From: Alnus glutinosa
Taxonomy: Eukaryota; Streptophyta; Magnoliopsida; Fagales; Betulaceae
Reading direction: 5' to 3'
DNA length: 64,000 nucleotides
Assembly: GCF_958979055.1 (NCBI RefSeq)
Contig: NC_084886.1
Span: 8,455,154-8,519,153 of the forward strand
The position numbers and the translations under genes are program-made. How positions within the stretch are numbered: the stretch's first letter is position 1; each line of letters begins with the position of its first letter. Below are positions 46,905 through 59,256 of this stretch, in pieces. Below the pieces are notes generated by a model. It saw only the letters and a list, made by a program, of their open reading frames with translations. It was not told where the DNA came from and searched no databases.

Positions 46905-47260
46905 TCTTATTATTAATGTTACTAAAAATGCATGTAAGAATCACATGCTATTAAAAAGATATGCGATTTTTACGTGAAAAGAGATATATGTCACTTTTTT
47001 AGAGACTGAGTTGTAGGATTTCGTACAACTCAATTTATAAGAAATTTTTGTAATTTTTTTTTTAAATATAAATTATGCATTGTTGAGTTTGCTAAGCAAT
47101 GTAGTACCTCAACAAATTCTTAGCTATTTTATCTATCTGGATGTGAAGCTTTTTTGAAATTTTTTTTTTCTTTCTACATAACAAACTAGTTAAAATAACC
47201 TTTTAGCTAAATAATATGGGCCTATTATTTTTGTTTTATTCTCTCACTCTTGTTATGGAC

Positions 47261-47262
<2 letters not shown>

Positions 47263-47298
<36 letters not shown>
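47263..47298. repeat. (TA)n microsatellite
   Basis: An alternating TA run of about 36 bp lies 30 bp upstream of the last transporter exon. Confidence 0.85.
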
Positions 47299-47300
<2 letters not shown>

Positions 47301-47728
47301 ACATATTTCTTTAATTTGCACCGCAGATTGGTGTGGGAACCATGATTGGCATGAAATTTGGGGCAAGTGGAGAAGCCGTTTTGTCGAAATTCGAAGCGGA
47401 TTTAATCTTGCTCTTAATTTGCTGTTATGTGGCTGCATTCGCATGGTCTTGGGGCCCATTGACATGGCTGTTACCCAGCGAAATCAGTCCTCCAGAGATC
47501 CGATCGGCCGGGCAAGCCATCAACGTCTCCGTCAACATGCTGTTCACCTTTGTCATTGCTCAAGCCTTCCTCGCCATGCTTTGCAGTATGAAGTTTGGTC
47601 TCTTCTATCTCTTTGCCATCTTTGTCAACTTCATGACTATTTTCATTTACTTCTTCCTTCCCGAGACAAAGAACGTCCCCATTGAAGAGATGAACACAGC
47701 GTGGAAAGCACACCGATTGGCGGTTTGA

Positions 47729-48451
47729 AATTCACTCTCTCTTTTGCCTTTCTTTATTTTCATTTCCCCCCCAAAAAAAAAAAAAAAAAAAAAATGTCAA
47801 TTTCAAAACATTTTTAACTTTTTATATCACATTAATATTTTTTTATTACTTTTTAAATAAAAAATTCACTAATATATATAATTTTTTTTTTTTCATATAA
47901 ATTATTTGAACTTTATATCATTTCAACTTATTTTTCAATCATTCAAAAATAAATCCCAAAAAAATGAGGAGGAGTTAGGAATTTTCAAACAGGATATATG
48001 AATCCATTTCCCGATGACGCTGTCATTCGTGGCGGCCACTCCAAAAACAAGACAACCTTCTAAGCTAGCTAGTGCTCATGATCGACAAGAATACAAGTCA
48101 AGAGGGAATTAGTTATATACATTTCTTTTGGCAATTAACATAATAATCTCTACCCTAGAATGTAGGTGTTAGGAATTCTAACAATTTTTAGTCAAATGTA
48201 CAATTGATGAAATAAAATAATTAAGAGAAATTAATAAAATACTTGATTACTTTATTAATTATGAACTTTTACATCAATTTATAATAAAAATTATATAGGA
48301 TCTCCACCGCCGCTCAAAAGAATAAACTAAAACTCTCAAGGCTAATAATGTCTAAATTGAGTCATCTATGCATGGGCAGAACAAAAGATCGCATTGAAGC
48401 GGCTACCGGTAAATATCTCTCTTGAGAAAGCAAATCCTTTCAGAAGAACCT
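47729..48451. other. Intergenic stretch between transporter remnant and PPR gene
   Basis: Contains an A run (47773-47794) and AT-rich sequence; no feature recognised. The PPR promoter and leader must lie in its right part. Confidence 0.4.
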
Positions 48452-50995
48452 ATGGCGCTGCTAAGAATGATAGGAGCCCATAAAAGTCTTTGCAAATCAG
48501 TTAAACCCGTCAACCCTTATGCTCTGGTTTCACTTTTCTTCATCAAGAACCTCTCTCCCACATCACATTCTCACAGACCCATTTGCACCAAAACCCGCAA
48601 TGACTCATCTTTTCCTTCAGACCTCACCAGCATCACCAGCGCCCTCATTTCCATCTTCACCAAGCAACCCTTTTCCCCAGACAATCCAGAACTCAAGAAC
48701 CTTGTTCCAAGACTGACCACCCAAGTTGTTGAAAGTGTGCTAAACGGCCTAAAGAGTTGGAAAATAGCTCACATGTTCTTTACTTGGGCCTCAAATCAAT
48801 GTGGGTATAAGCACAACTGTTATACTTACAATACCATGGCCTCGATCCTATCCCGTGCTCGACAAATTGCCCCACTGAGAGCGTTGGCCATGGATATTCT
48901 AAATTTCCATTGTTCCATGACTCCGGGAGCTTTGGGACACCTCGTAAGGTGTTTAGGCAGTATGGGATTGGTCGAAGAAGTTAACATGTTGTTTGATCGA
49001 GTTAGAACGATGGGGCTTTGCGTTCCGAATAATTATAGCTATAATTGTTTGCTTGAGGCTATATCCAAGTCTAAGTCTATTGATTTGATTGAAATGAGAT
49101 TGAAAGAGATGCACGATTATGGTTGGAAATCTGATAAGTACACGTTAACCCCGGTGTTGCAAGTTTATTGCCATGCGGGGAAATTTGAAAAAGCATTGAG
49201 TGTTTTTAATGATATGAATGAGCAAGGGTGGATTGATGAGCACGTTTTCTCTATCTTAGCTTTGTCTTTTAGCAAGTGGGGTGAGGTAGATAAGGCATTC
49301 GAATTGATTGAGAGAATGGAAGACCGTAATGTTAGATTGAATCAAAAGACTTTTTGTGTCTTGATTCATGGGTTTGTAAGGGAATCCAGAGTGGATAAGG
49401 CCCTTCAATTGTTTGATAAAATGCGGCAATCAGGATTCAATCCTGATGTTTCGCTATATGATGTGCTTATAGGAGGACTCTGTAAAAATAAAGAGCAGGA
49501 GAAAGCCTTATGTTTGTATTCAGAAATGACGCAGTTGGGTATTCATCCTGATGTTGGAATACTTGCAAAGCTTATGACATTCTTTGAAGAGAGGGAAATG
49601 ATCCGATTACTTGAGGAAAGCAAAGAAGTTATGGACGAGAAAGCTATAATTTTGCTTTACAATACTGTTTTAAATGGTCTTGTCAATAACAGCTCACTCG
49701 ATAAAGCTTGTCTCTTGCTCCGGGTGATGATGGGAGATCAACCTGATTCTGACATTGAATCATATAAACTCCCAAGGGTTAATAAAGCTATTGGCCCTAA
49801 CACCACTTCTTGTAGAATTGTTATTGATGGTCTAGTCAAGACTGGTAAGTTGGACCTAGCACTTACCCTTTTCCGTGATATGAATCGAATTGGTTGTGAA
49901 CCGGATATTTTACTTTATAACAATTTAATTGATGGTCTGTGCAATTCAAATAGATTGGAAGAGAGTTATGAGCTTCTTAGAGAGATGAAGATGTCAGGAT
50001 TTGAACCAACCCAATTTACTCACAATTCTATATTTGGGTGCCTATGTAGAAGAGAGGATGTTGTAGCAGCGCTTGATCTGGTGAGGGAGATGCGCGCTCA
50101 TGGGCATGAACCATGGATAAAATATTCTAGCTTGCTTGTAAAAAGGCTGTGCAAACATGGGAGAGCTGTAGAAGCTTTGAAATTTCTTTCTAGCATGGTT
50201 CAAGAAGGTTTCCTTCCTGATATAGTTGCCTATTCTGCAGCCATAGACGGTTTAATCAAGCTTCAAGAAGTGGATCGAGCTTTGGAGCTATTCCGGGACA
50301 TTTGTTCTCGTAACTATTGCCCTGATGTGGTTGCATATAATATATTGATAGGTGGGCTCTGTAAGGCAAAAAGAGTTTTAGAAGCCGAAGATATTCTGAA
50401 TGAGATGGTGGTCAAGGGGCGTGTCCCCTCAGTTGTTACCTACAACCTTCTTATAGATGGATGGTGCAAAAATGGTGATGTTGATCAAGCCATGCTTTGC
50501 CTTTCCAGGATGCTTGCGGAAGACAGAGAGCCTAGTGTGATAACTTACACTACGTTAGTGGATGGGTTGTGTAATGCTAGAAGACCTGATGATGCACTGA
50601 TGCTTTGGAATGAAATGGGAAAAAAAGGGTGTGCTCCAAACAGAATTGCTTTCATGGCCCTCATTCATGGTCTTTGCAAATGTGGTAGGCCCAACACATC
50701 ACTCGCTTTTCTCCGCGAGATGGAAGAGAAGGAAATGAAACCTGACACATTTGTCTATGTAGCATTAATAAGTAGTCTTGTGTCCAATCGTAACCTAACC
50801 TTGGCTTTGGAAATTTTAAAGGAGATGGCTGACAAAGGAAACTTTCCAGAACCACTAGATAAGAATTGTCTAATTGTTAGAGATGCAGTACTTAAGTTGT
50901 TAGAAGATGCTAAGACTTCCTCAGGAGTTAAAAATCTTATTGCGGAGGGTAGAATTCCTAGAATGTGTTATTCAGATGTTGAAGGTGGAGGTTGA
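48452..50995 (+). CDS. P-class pentatricopeptide repeat protein, probably mitochondrial, intronless
   Basis: A single open frame gives 847 residues from the ATG at 48452 ('MALLRMIGAHKS'). An upstream in-frame TTG at 48422 is not a likely start. The N-terminus is rich in Ser, Lys and Arg, as in a mitochondrial presequence. From about residue 110 a tandem array of ~35-residue repeats follows, such as 'YNILIGGLCKAKRVLEAED', 'YNLLIDGWCKNGDVDQAM' and 'YTTLVDGLCNARRPDDALM'. There is no E, DYW or SMR tail, so it is P class. Such proteins bind specific organelle RNAs to stabilise, process or activate them. It resembles the At5g08310-type proteins, but I cannot confirm the ortholog. Lack of introns is normal for the family. 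Confidence 0.92.
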   Translation: MALLRMIGAHKSLCKSVKPVNPYALVSLFFIKNLSPTSHSHRPICTKTRNDSSFPSDLTSITSALISIFTKQPFSPDNPELKNLVPRLTTQVVESVLNGLKSWKIAHMFFTWASNQCGYKHNCYTYNTMASILSRARQIAPLRALAMDILNFHCSMTPGALGHLVRCLGSMGLVEEVNMLFDRVRTMGLCVPNNYSYNCLLEAISKSKSIDLIEMRLKEMHDYGWKSDKYTLTPVLQVYCHAGKFEKALSVFNDMNEQGWIDEHVFSILALSFSKWGEVDKAFELIERMEDRNVRLNQKTFCVLIHGFVRESRVDKALQLFDKMRQSGFNPDVSLYDVLIGGLCKNKEQEKALCLYSEMTQLGIHPDVGILAKLMTFFEEREMIRLLEESKEVMDEKAIILLYNTVLNGLVNNSSLDKACLLLRVMMGDQPDSDIESYKLPRVNKAIGPNTTSCRIVIDGLVKTGKLDLALTLFRDMNRIGCEPDILLYNNLIDGLCNSNRLEESYELLREMKMSGFEPTQFTHNSIFGCLCRREDVVAALDLVREMRAHGHEPWIKYSSLLVKRLCKHGRAVEALKFLSSMVQEGFLPDIVAYSAAIDGLIKLQEVDRALELFRDICSRNYCPDVVAYNILIGGLCKAKRVLEAEDILNEMVVKGRVPSVVTYNLLIDGWCKNGDVDQAMLCLSRMLAEDREPSVITYTTLVDGLCNARRPDDALMLWNEMGKKGCAPNRIAFMALIHGLCKCGRPNTSLAFLREMEEKEMKPDTFVYVALISSLVSNRNLTLALEILKEMADKGNFPEPLDKNCLIVRDAVLKLLEDAKTSSGVKNLIAEGRIPRMCYSDVEGGG

Positions 50996-52557
50996 CTTGA
51001 GCCAGTTGTTTGAGGAGTAGTCAATAAGATTGTTCATAAAAGCTCAACCAAATTTTAGTGTGGAATCAGAGTGCACATGGTTAAAGAAACATGTCTTTCT
51101 CGGCTTTAATGATGGATTATTTTTCAGCATGGAATGCTATGTTTTCATAATTGACCTTTTTCCTGCGATACTGATCTCTGACATCACCAATTGAGGTATG
51201 CTCTCCATGGGAAAATTCTGTTCTTTTTTCACTATTATTGATTTGATTCCATGTGAAGATTGCATACTACCTGATACTTCAGAAACCAAGATTTATGAAT
51301 CCATTAGTTGGATAAAATTAATTGAAAACATTTCTACAAGTGGATGTAAATATTGAACATGGGCCTTTTCTGTGTCTGTGAATTGCAGATTTGTTCAATG
51401 GAGTTCAATTATTTGTTTTATGAGTGAATGCACAACTTAAGAATCATTTCGTTTTCTGTGTATGTCTACAAGTTCCATTGGAAAAAGAAAAAAGAAACAA
51501 GCTATATTCAAAGCCCATAACCCTTTAAAATGATATAGTTACAATATGTGAAGAGTTGTTCAATTTCCAAAGAAAGCAGAAGGTGCAGAGACAAAACATT
51601 GTAGTATCATACATGTGACTTCCACCGATCTAACTTGAAACATATAGAAGTCATTTGAGTAGCTCACTCCCAGGTACAGATTGCTGAACTTTGTTATGCG
51701 AAGACAAGAAACATGACTATTAATTAATGTACTGGCTGAGCAATTTCTAGTATTTGTGATCAGTGTTACATTAGTGTGGATGACCCATTTGTATGCAATC
51801 ATTGAATTGTAGTTAACATCGCATTAGCACTGTGAGCTAGTCTTGTTTACTTTACTATTTTGTAACATTGTTTCAATACAACTTAAGCAGCTTTTTTTTT
51901 TTCTTTTTTTTGTTCCTGTGTTTATTGGGATGATGAAATTAATGAGCAACATAATGGGTTGAGAATCTTACATGTTATTTAGCATTCTGGAGCTTTTCCT
52001 GGTATCTGTTATCACTTCCAAATTTGATGCCCGCCCGTTTTAACATGCACAAACTTTAAAAGAGTTACCTGTGATGATGAAAATTGTGGCACACTGGAGC
52101 AAGTATGGCATCCGACAAGGAGAAGGATAGAAGTTTTCAGGAAAGTGTTGAGGAACGTAAATGGGATGAAAAATGAAAGCTCCGGTGCATGCTCTCACAT
52201 TCTTCAACTATTTAAATTTGTTTCCTTCATTCTATTCTGGTCTACTTACTTTATGCAAATTTCACCCCCTCCTTTTGAATGTTGGAAATCCAGGTGCAAA
52301 AGACTTGAGTGAAGCATCAGTGAAACTGAAATGAGGAGAGCTCTGAGATATTTACCGATGCATGTTTAATAGCACACGTGGATAGCGTCTATAAACTTGA
52401 ACTTCATCGATATTGTAACAAAGAAATTTAGAAAAAATATAAAAGAGGATCTGGTTAATTATTTGTATGAAATGGCAACATATCTATATTTAATTTGATT
52501 CTGGAAGATATTGTGTCTCTAACAAGCTGTGAGAGAGTCTAGATGAAAGTCAATTGT
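50996..52557. other. PPR 3' UTR and gene-free stretch
   Basis: Downstream of the PPR stop no gene or repeat with clear borders was recognised. T runs occur near 51892-51911. The stretch ends at the Mutator-like element's target duplication. Confidence 0.4.
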
Positions 52558-52566
52558 TTATAGTAA

Positions 52567-53515
52567 GGGAAAACTTCAATTTACCCCCGCGAAGTTGTCA
52601 CCAATTTGCAATTCTAACACTAATGTTTTAATTTTGTTAATTGCAACCCATTAAGTTTTAGAAATTTTCAATCCACCCCCTTCCGTCTAAATCAACCGCC
52701 TGACTTAACGAAATCAAACAAAAAGACATAAATACCCTCATCAAAATGCAGCATTTTGTGAGGGTTTTTTTTTTTTTTCTTCCTTCTTCTTCTCAGCAAA
52801 ACGCGGTGTTTTGCACTCAATGGTTTTTTTTTTTTTTTTTCCCAGCAAAATGCTGCGTTTTGCATTCCCTGTCTCCTTCAACAATCGGTCGACGCAAACC
52901 CTAAGTCGACGAAAACCCGTTAATCCTCACTTGGAAATAGTCATCCATGGAGCGTTGAAGCTTGGAGAAGGTTTACAAAACGATGCCGTTTTGTAAGTCT
53001 TCTCCAAGCTTCAAAACGGCACCGTTTGTGTGTCGAGCCCTAAAACTCGTCGGGAAAGATGGCCTCGATCATCTTCCAAACCTGGACGGACTTCCTTCGA
53101 TACACGACCCACCTCGAAAATTTCTATCTGCGCTGGCATTCGTCGCGTGGTCCATCTTCGTCAAGGATGACCCGCTCGCCGCCAACCGATCGACGCCGTC
53201 TTCCCCGACAACCTACTCCCCGACAGGACCATGATGTTTTGTACGAAAACGACACTGTTTTGTAGAGAGAAATTTTGGTTTTGGTGTTTCACAAAATGGT
53301 GCCGTTTTGTAAAGGGTATTCCGGTCCATTTTCATCCCTAACAGGCACGTGAACGGCACATGAGGCAAATTTCGTTAATTCAGATGGATGATTTGGACGG
53401 AATCCCTAAATTGAAATTTTTTAAAACTCAATAGGGTGCAATTAACAAAATTAAAACATTGGTGTTAGAATTGCAAATTGGCAACAACTTCATAGGAGTA
53501 AATTGAAGTTTTCCC
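52567..53515. mobile_element. Mutator-like element, non-autonomous (possible Pack-MULE), 949 bp
   Basis: TTATAGTAA is duplicated exactly at 52558-52566 and 53516-53524. The ends GGGAAAACTTCAATTTAC and GTAAATTGAAGTTTTCCC begin inverted repeats extending about 150 bp with scattered mismatches. A 9-bp duplication plus long TIRs is the Mutator signature. The interior has no transposase. It has seven near-palindromes of the type AAAACGGCGCCGTTTT and a GC-richer block (53050-53230) that is open in two frames on the plus strand and could be a captured host gene fragment. I do not recognise its source. Confidence 0.85.
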
Positions 53516-53524
53516 TTATAGTAA

Positions 53525-54551
53525 ACTTTCTATAGTGATTGAATAGTAAGGCGAACAATTACGTTGCGTTTTTGTTTCAGCGCAAAATAATTTCTAAGGT
53601 AAGACATCTTTAGCTCAAAATATTTTTCGGAAAATACAATTATTTCTCATTGTTTGGTTCAAACCCTAAAAATTCATATTGAAAATATTTTTCATTGTTT
53701 GGTACGAGAGTATTTGTGCACCGCAACCGAAAACTAATCAAAATTATCAAAAAACACTCAATACCGTTGCCGATAGTTGGAATTTCAAAGAAGGAAAAGG
53801 GGGAGTTGGAAGAATTGTTGGGAGGTTGAAATGCAGGAGAATGAGGTTGATTGTGAGGGGGGTTACAATGGAGCACCGAGGATGGTAGGTAATAGTCGGA
53901 AAAGGGTGGCAATGGGAGAAGGGGGTGGCTAAAGTTTCTTTGTGGCGGTAGTGATTGCCATAGGAAAAGAAAGTTGGGATGGCAAAAGAAAGATGGCGGC
54001 CGAGAGGCAGAGGAGGGTCCCCCTAGGGGTAGGGACAATTGAGTTCCTCTACGAGGATGGGTGGGGCTATGATTCAGGGAGAGAGTGGAGAGTGGTAAGC
54101 TATTTTCCTACATAGTGTCAAACTGCTTGTTGATTTGAAAATCAGTTTCCATTTACTAGTAATTTTTTGCTCGATGCATCCAGACAAGAAAATTGCAAAG
54201 CAAGTATGCAGATTAACCAGGTGACATAATTTACGAGGTCACAAGCAATGTATACTATTTGCAAAGGGAAGTTGAAGTGCAAAGAAAGTCACAAGCAATT
54301 GCATACTATTTATCCATTTGTATAACTAAACCATCTTCAACTGCGGTTAAAGAGAAAGGCCATATCTAATAAATATTGTAAACTAGCTTCAACTGCAGGG
54401 TTTTGCTTTAAAACATGGATACAACCAAGCACATTTGGTATTCCTTCCACTTGCAGAGAAAAACTATATGCATAATAACGAAACAAGAGCCACGACCCAA
54501 ATTATGTGCTAACTAATGCAAATAATTATGAGCCATGATCCATAAATTCTA
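53525..54551. other. Gene-free stretch downstream of the E3 ligase
   Basis: A minus-strand Pro/Ser-rich open frame (53640-54038) has no recognisable family and looks like chance or old repeat sequence. The right part is probably the E3 ligase 3' UTR. Confidence 0.4.
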
Positions 54552-57500
54552 CTAGCTGTTGCCAGATATGGAAACCTCAGTGCTGCAAACAGGGCAGACC
54601 TGCAATCACAGGGCAGATCAAAAAAATTTCGTTAGTATTATTTTTTGTAAGCATTCGCAAAGCAAGTCACATGTAGCACACATCCTCTTTTAGCACCTAT
54701 ACCTTTTAGAGCACACATCAGTGACTAATTCATATGCATAAGATCGAAGAGTTATTGAACAAAACTCAAAAGTACAGAGTCAATCTTCAGAGAGAGAGAG
54801 AGAGAGAGCACATTTTCAGAATAATGGTACACTGCACGAATCAAGAGTGCAAATTAACTTGGAGGAAACAGTGTCTATGTTCCAATTTCTCAACTATAAA
54901 TGAATTTTTCTTCTTTTCATTGGTAAGTTAAGCACCCAATGAACCTTTTATTGATGACAAAGAACCCCTCCAAGAGAGGACCACTTTGTCTACTTACTCC
55001 TGTCAAGCAAACCACAGACCCGTGCAAAGCTACCCCTCTGCACGGATCGGGTAAGATTCTGGCATCACCCGTGGGCGTGGCCTCAAGGAATTGTTTGCAT
55101 CCAACGAAATCTTAAAGACCTGATAAGGATGCCACCAAGACCATTGGAATAAGCAACCAATGAACCTTGGCACCATAAATGAATTGACATCGCAGATGAA
55201 TTATTTCTTTTTGCAATGTGTTTCTTCTTTTCTGAAAAACGCCATTACATATTTTCAAGAGTTTCTTTAATCACAGGTATTGAAAAAACGAATATAGTAG
55301 AACTAGATATAGAGCTCATTTGTAATTCAAATTTACCAGCCAAACATATAAAATGGTGTATATATAGCTTTCAAGCACCTAACAGAAGGGTGATCTGAAG
55401 CATCAAATACCAACACAAATATTGTCTCAAACAGCTTTCTTCTATTAAAAAACATCTTAACATACCACTCTATCCCTCCCTCCCTTACTTTTTTCTTTAG
55501 AAGAAAAGTACATGGATATAAAATTCTTATTTACAAAAAGATTAAAAACCAGTCATTGTAAGCTAATGATATGTTAATCTCATAGGTTGGTCTAATGAAT
55601 AAATAAATCCGTTTTTTGATGATAGGAAAAATGATCATCTCATGTATAAGTCATGCACACAAAGTTTATAGAGAAAAAGTTCTAAGGTTGGTCTATTGAA
55701 TAACTAGGAAAAAAATAGAAGAAATCTATTTGATGATGATGGGGAAAAGGATCACACTATCATGGAAAAGTCATGCCCACAGGTGAATAGAGGGGGGGAA
55801 AATTAAGATTTACAAAACCCATTCAACTGTGTTGACAGTCAAAGCCAATGTGGTATTAAACATGCCATTAGAACCTAAGTTATTAGGGGAGCTTCTACGT
55901 TAAGTGGAAGGGAAATGTTAGGTGCTACTTTAGCTCTTGCTCAAAAAGATATCAACAGAGATTTAGCACCATGTGAGATAGAGGGGTGTGGAAGCGACAA
56001 ATAGAGGTGTGGAAATAGGCACTCACTAAGTGAAGATGCTACATTAGCTTACAGATGAGAAGACTAATACACCTCACAATACTCGTAAACTAGATGAGTG
56101 AGTAATTACCTCCAATGATTTGTGTAAGACTCAGGTCCAGCGAAAAACAAAAATTTGGAAATGTGGCAATTTACTGTGATGATTACATACTCCAAATAAT
56201 ATTCGACAAAGAACAACAAACCAGCTATTTCACAGGAAGCCATACCTTGCTGACTTGGTTTTTTGAAATTTATGACTTTTTATTTTTCTTTTTGTGGGTA
56301 TTGAAATTTATGACTAGTTGCACTTCATTCTCCCTCTTTTCCATCTATAGCTTCTTATTTGTTTTCTTCAATCTTTTCTTTAAATCTTAAATTTTAAACT
56401 TGTGGGTTAGAAGCTTTTAGTCTGTTCAAGTGTACAAAAAAGAAAAAATAAATAGATACCAAGTTGAAGCAGATATTTTAAGAGGCTAAATGAAGGTTGG
56501 TCTAATTTGCAATGGAGTGGGAAACAGTTTTAAGAGTTTCTATGAATCACTTAAAATTGTGCTTATTGCAAGCTTACCTTTTTAAGGTTCCATAAGTTTA
56601 AGTTTCAGTCTATTAGAATTCACAGAATTACAATTATATCCTCGTATTTTTCTTGAGAGCTCAACACATGTTATTGTGTAAGTTATTCCCCCTTGTAATC
56701 AGGCATAAGGCTTCGACACAGTAATTTGTCCCCTGTTAAAAGGTGCTGATGATTCCACGTCTAATGAGTGAGTGATTCTCACTGCCATCCCTCTCTTCTT
56801 TGGCCAAAACCTCACTGTTTCCCTATCTTTTGCAGCCATGCCATATTAGATTTCATTTCATTAGTTCACTGCACTAGCAGAACATTCCAAGCAATAACAA
56901 TGTTAAAAAAATATTTGTATTCTTCTTGGTTCTGAAGAGGTAGTAGGGGGGAAAAAAATAAAATCTTGCATGGAACCAACAACTTTTGAATGGTATGGAA
57001 CCACAAAACACTTAAGAGACCATCAACCAAATCTTGCAGACCTAAAAAAGCCACAAATGCATAACACAGGCAAGGAAAACTAGTCCGATCAGAACTCCAA
57101 GGCAAAAAGAATGAATCATGCACTAAAAAAAAACCCAAATCTGCAGTTATGGTCTCTGAGGGAATAATAATGAAACTTTAATTTACCCAGAAGTTTCTTC
57201 ACAGAACTATGCTTAGTGTATTTATAGGGAATGTAAAAATCGAAAGTATATGAGCATACCTTGTTTATTTTCAACCAATTATTTATGCATTCAGGATGGT
57301 AGGAATGTTTGCAGGAAAGCAATGTCAACGTTTCACCATCCTCGTAGTCCAAACGGCAAATGACACAACTGAAACAGGAGCATACAAAATTCATTATAGT
57401 AAAACCAGTACATAACCTTCAAAAAGGGGAATCGTTTATTGAGCGTACGAATCATTGCTTCCATTCTGACTGCCTCCTGACTTGTAATTTACTGAAGGCA

Positions 57501-59221
57501 AAGAGGCAATTGTATCAGCGGAAAGCCCTCTGCTCTCCGTCCCAACTACTTCACCCAATGCAATCAACTCCTGAGATAATTAAATTCATACTAAGAGAAG
57601 AAAAAACACCCAACCAAAAAAATAAAATAAAGAGCTCCACCAAAGGCACTAGGATCCAAACCCAGTTTACCTCATAGGAAAGTTCATCGGGGTCAACCTC
57701 CTCCCATGTATCCTACAAAAAGTAGGCAAATGAATTGATGTAAAGTAGACTAAACTAAAATACAAAAATAAACAAATAAACCAGTAGTAGCACCAGTTGC
57801 AGGTAGCGGTAGCAGCAGCAGCAGTAATAGTAATAGCAACATAAACTTACTAATAACTAATAAATAAGACAAACTTCACAGCTACAGTCCTTAAAAAGCA
57901 AGCTTTACCAGCCCCATTGCAACAACATGAGCGCCAACCTACTAATTCAACAAACAAAAGCTAAAGGGCACACACAACCAGGGCTTAAAACCTTAACGTC
58001 GTCAGAGTATAAATAAACGACCAAGCGGTAATTATTGAAATGAAAAAGGAACTCCATAATACATCCTTTGATGCAATATAACCGTCTAGACTAATTGCAA
58101 GAGCCAGTCAAGAAAATTATCATATAATCATCACATTTCCGGCAAAAGTATCTTAGGAAAATATAGATTTGGATAACAGTGAGGAAAGATAACCAAAATA
58201 CAAAAAGCAAGGAATCTAAGAATAGAGTAGATTTTCTAATCAAACATAAAGAGAGCAAGGCCTCATGGGAAGTACAAGATTTTTTTTTTGGAAGGAATTC
58301 GAATGAATTTCATCATCTCAAACTGGAAATCGAATGAAAGCCATTGATTAATATTGACCAAATGACATTATTAAAGCTGGCACACTTGATCAACAGGATC
58401 TCCTAAAGCCTATGCACAAAGGCAGAGCACAAAGCTAAGAAAGAGCATGAGTGAGAACATGTTTTAAGACACGAAAAGTGCACATGGTTGCAAAGAAAGA
58501 CAATTTGCAACCGTGCAATATGCAACTTTATAATCAAATAAAATTCACACAAAGAAAACAATACTACATCCAAGTACATGACATCAGATGCAAACCCATC
58601 AAGCACATGGCTTTACCAAATATGTTGATGTCAAAATGCATCAATTATTAAAGATAAATATGTTCCTAATATTTGAAAGTCCAAAATAGTAAACATAGCA
58701 AGAAGATGAAGAGCAAGGTTAGAATTATTCTGTTGTCAAAACAAGTTAGGATTCCTTTCATGTCCTTTAGAGTTCTAATTGTAAGTTGTAAGTTATAACA
58801 TATATAGTCAAAAAGCTGAAAAACAATAATATATACAAAACTCAATAAAGATAACATGAAAAGCAAACCAGTCGCAACAACAAAATAACTAACATATAGA
58901 ACTATTAATTAACATGACACTGAAAAGAAGTATTTTTTTTTTCAGCTTAAACGTTGTGAAAGAATGGATTCTTTTCTACTAAATTACATCTCACTAAAGG
59001 TGACTCGCTCAGGGCATGCCAAGGCATTTCATGCAAGCTGCACTGAGCATTGGGCTTTAAGCATACCTAAGCACTCTTTTAATACCTATTGATCAGATAA
59101 TTTACACTCTTTAATACCTTTTGATCAAATTATTCCAATATAGTTTAAAGGAACTCAAAGAACATTACCAGCTGAGACTTGGAGCATACTGTTGTTATTT
59201 CTTTTTCTTTTTTTTTGAGAG

Positions 59222-59256
<35 letters not shown>

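Larger units (their letters stand above)
45960..47728 (+). pseudogene. Sugar transport protein (STP, hexose/H+ symporter) pseudogene, C-terminal half
   Basis: Two exon pieces resemble plant STP transporters. The first (about 45960-46194) has 'VPFFQQVSGINVIMFYAPVL', then shifts frame near 46040 to continue '[20 protein letters not shown]' and '[15 protein letters not shown]'. A further small insertion near 46185 disturbs the frame before a GT donor. The last exon (47326-47728) is open: '[20 protein letters not shown]', '[18 protein letters not shown]' and '[13 protein letters not shown]'. It carries the PESPR-like and PETK family motifs. The N-terminal half (helices 1-6) was not found upstream. 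The intron is enlarged by an inverted-repeat element and a TA microsatellite. I conclude it is a decayed partial duplicate. Confidence 0.82.

Noticed and set aside
53640-54038. Pro/Ser-rich minus-strand frame of 132 codons
   Set aside because: Low complexity, no conserved motif, and surrounded by repeat-like sequence.
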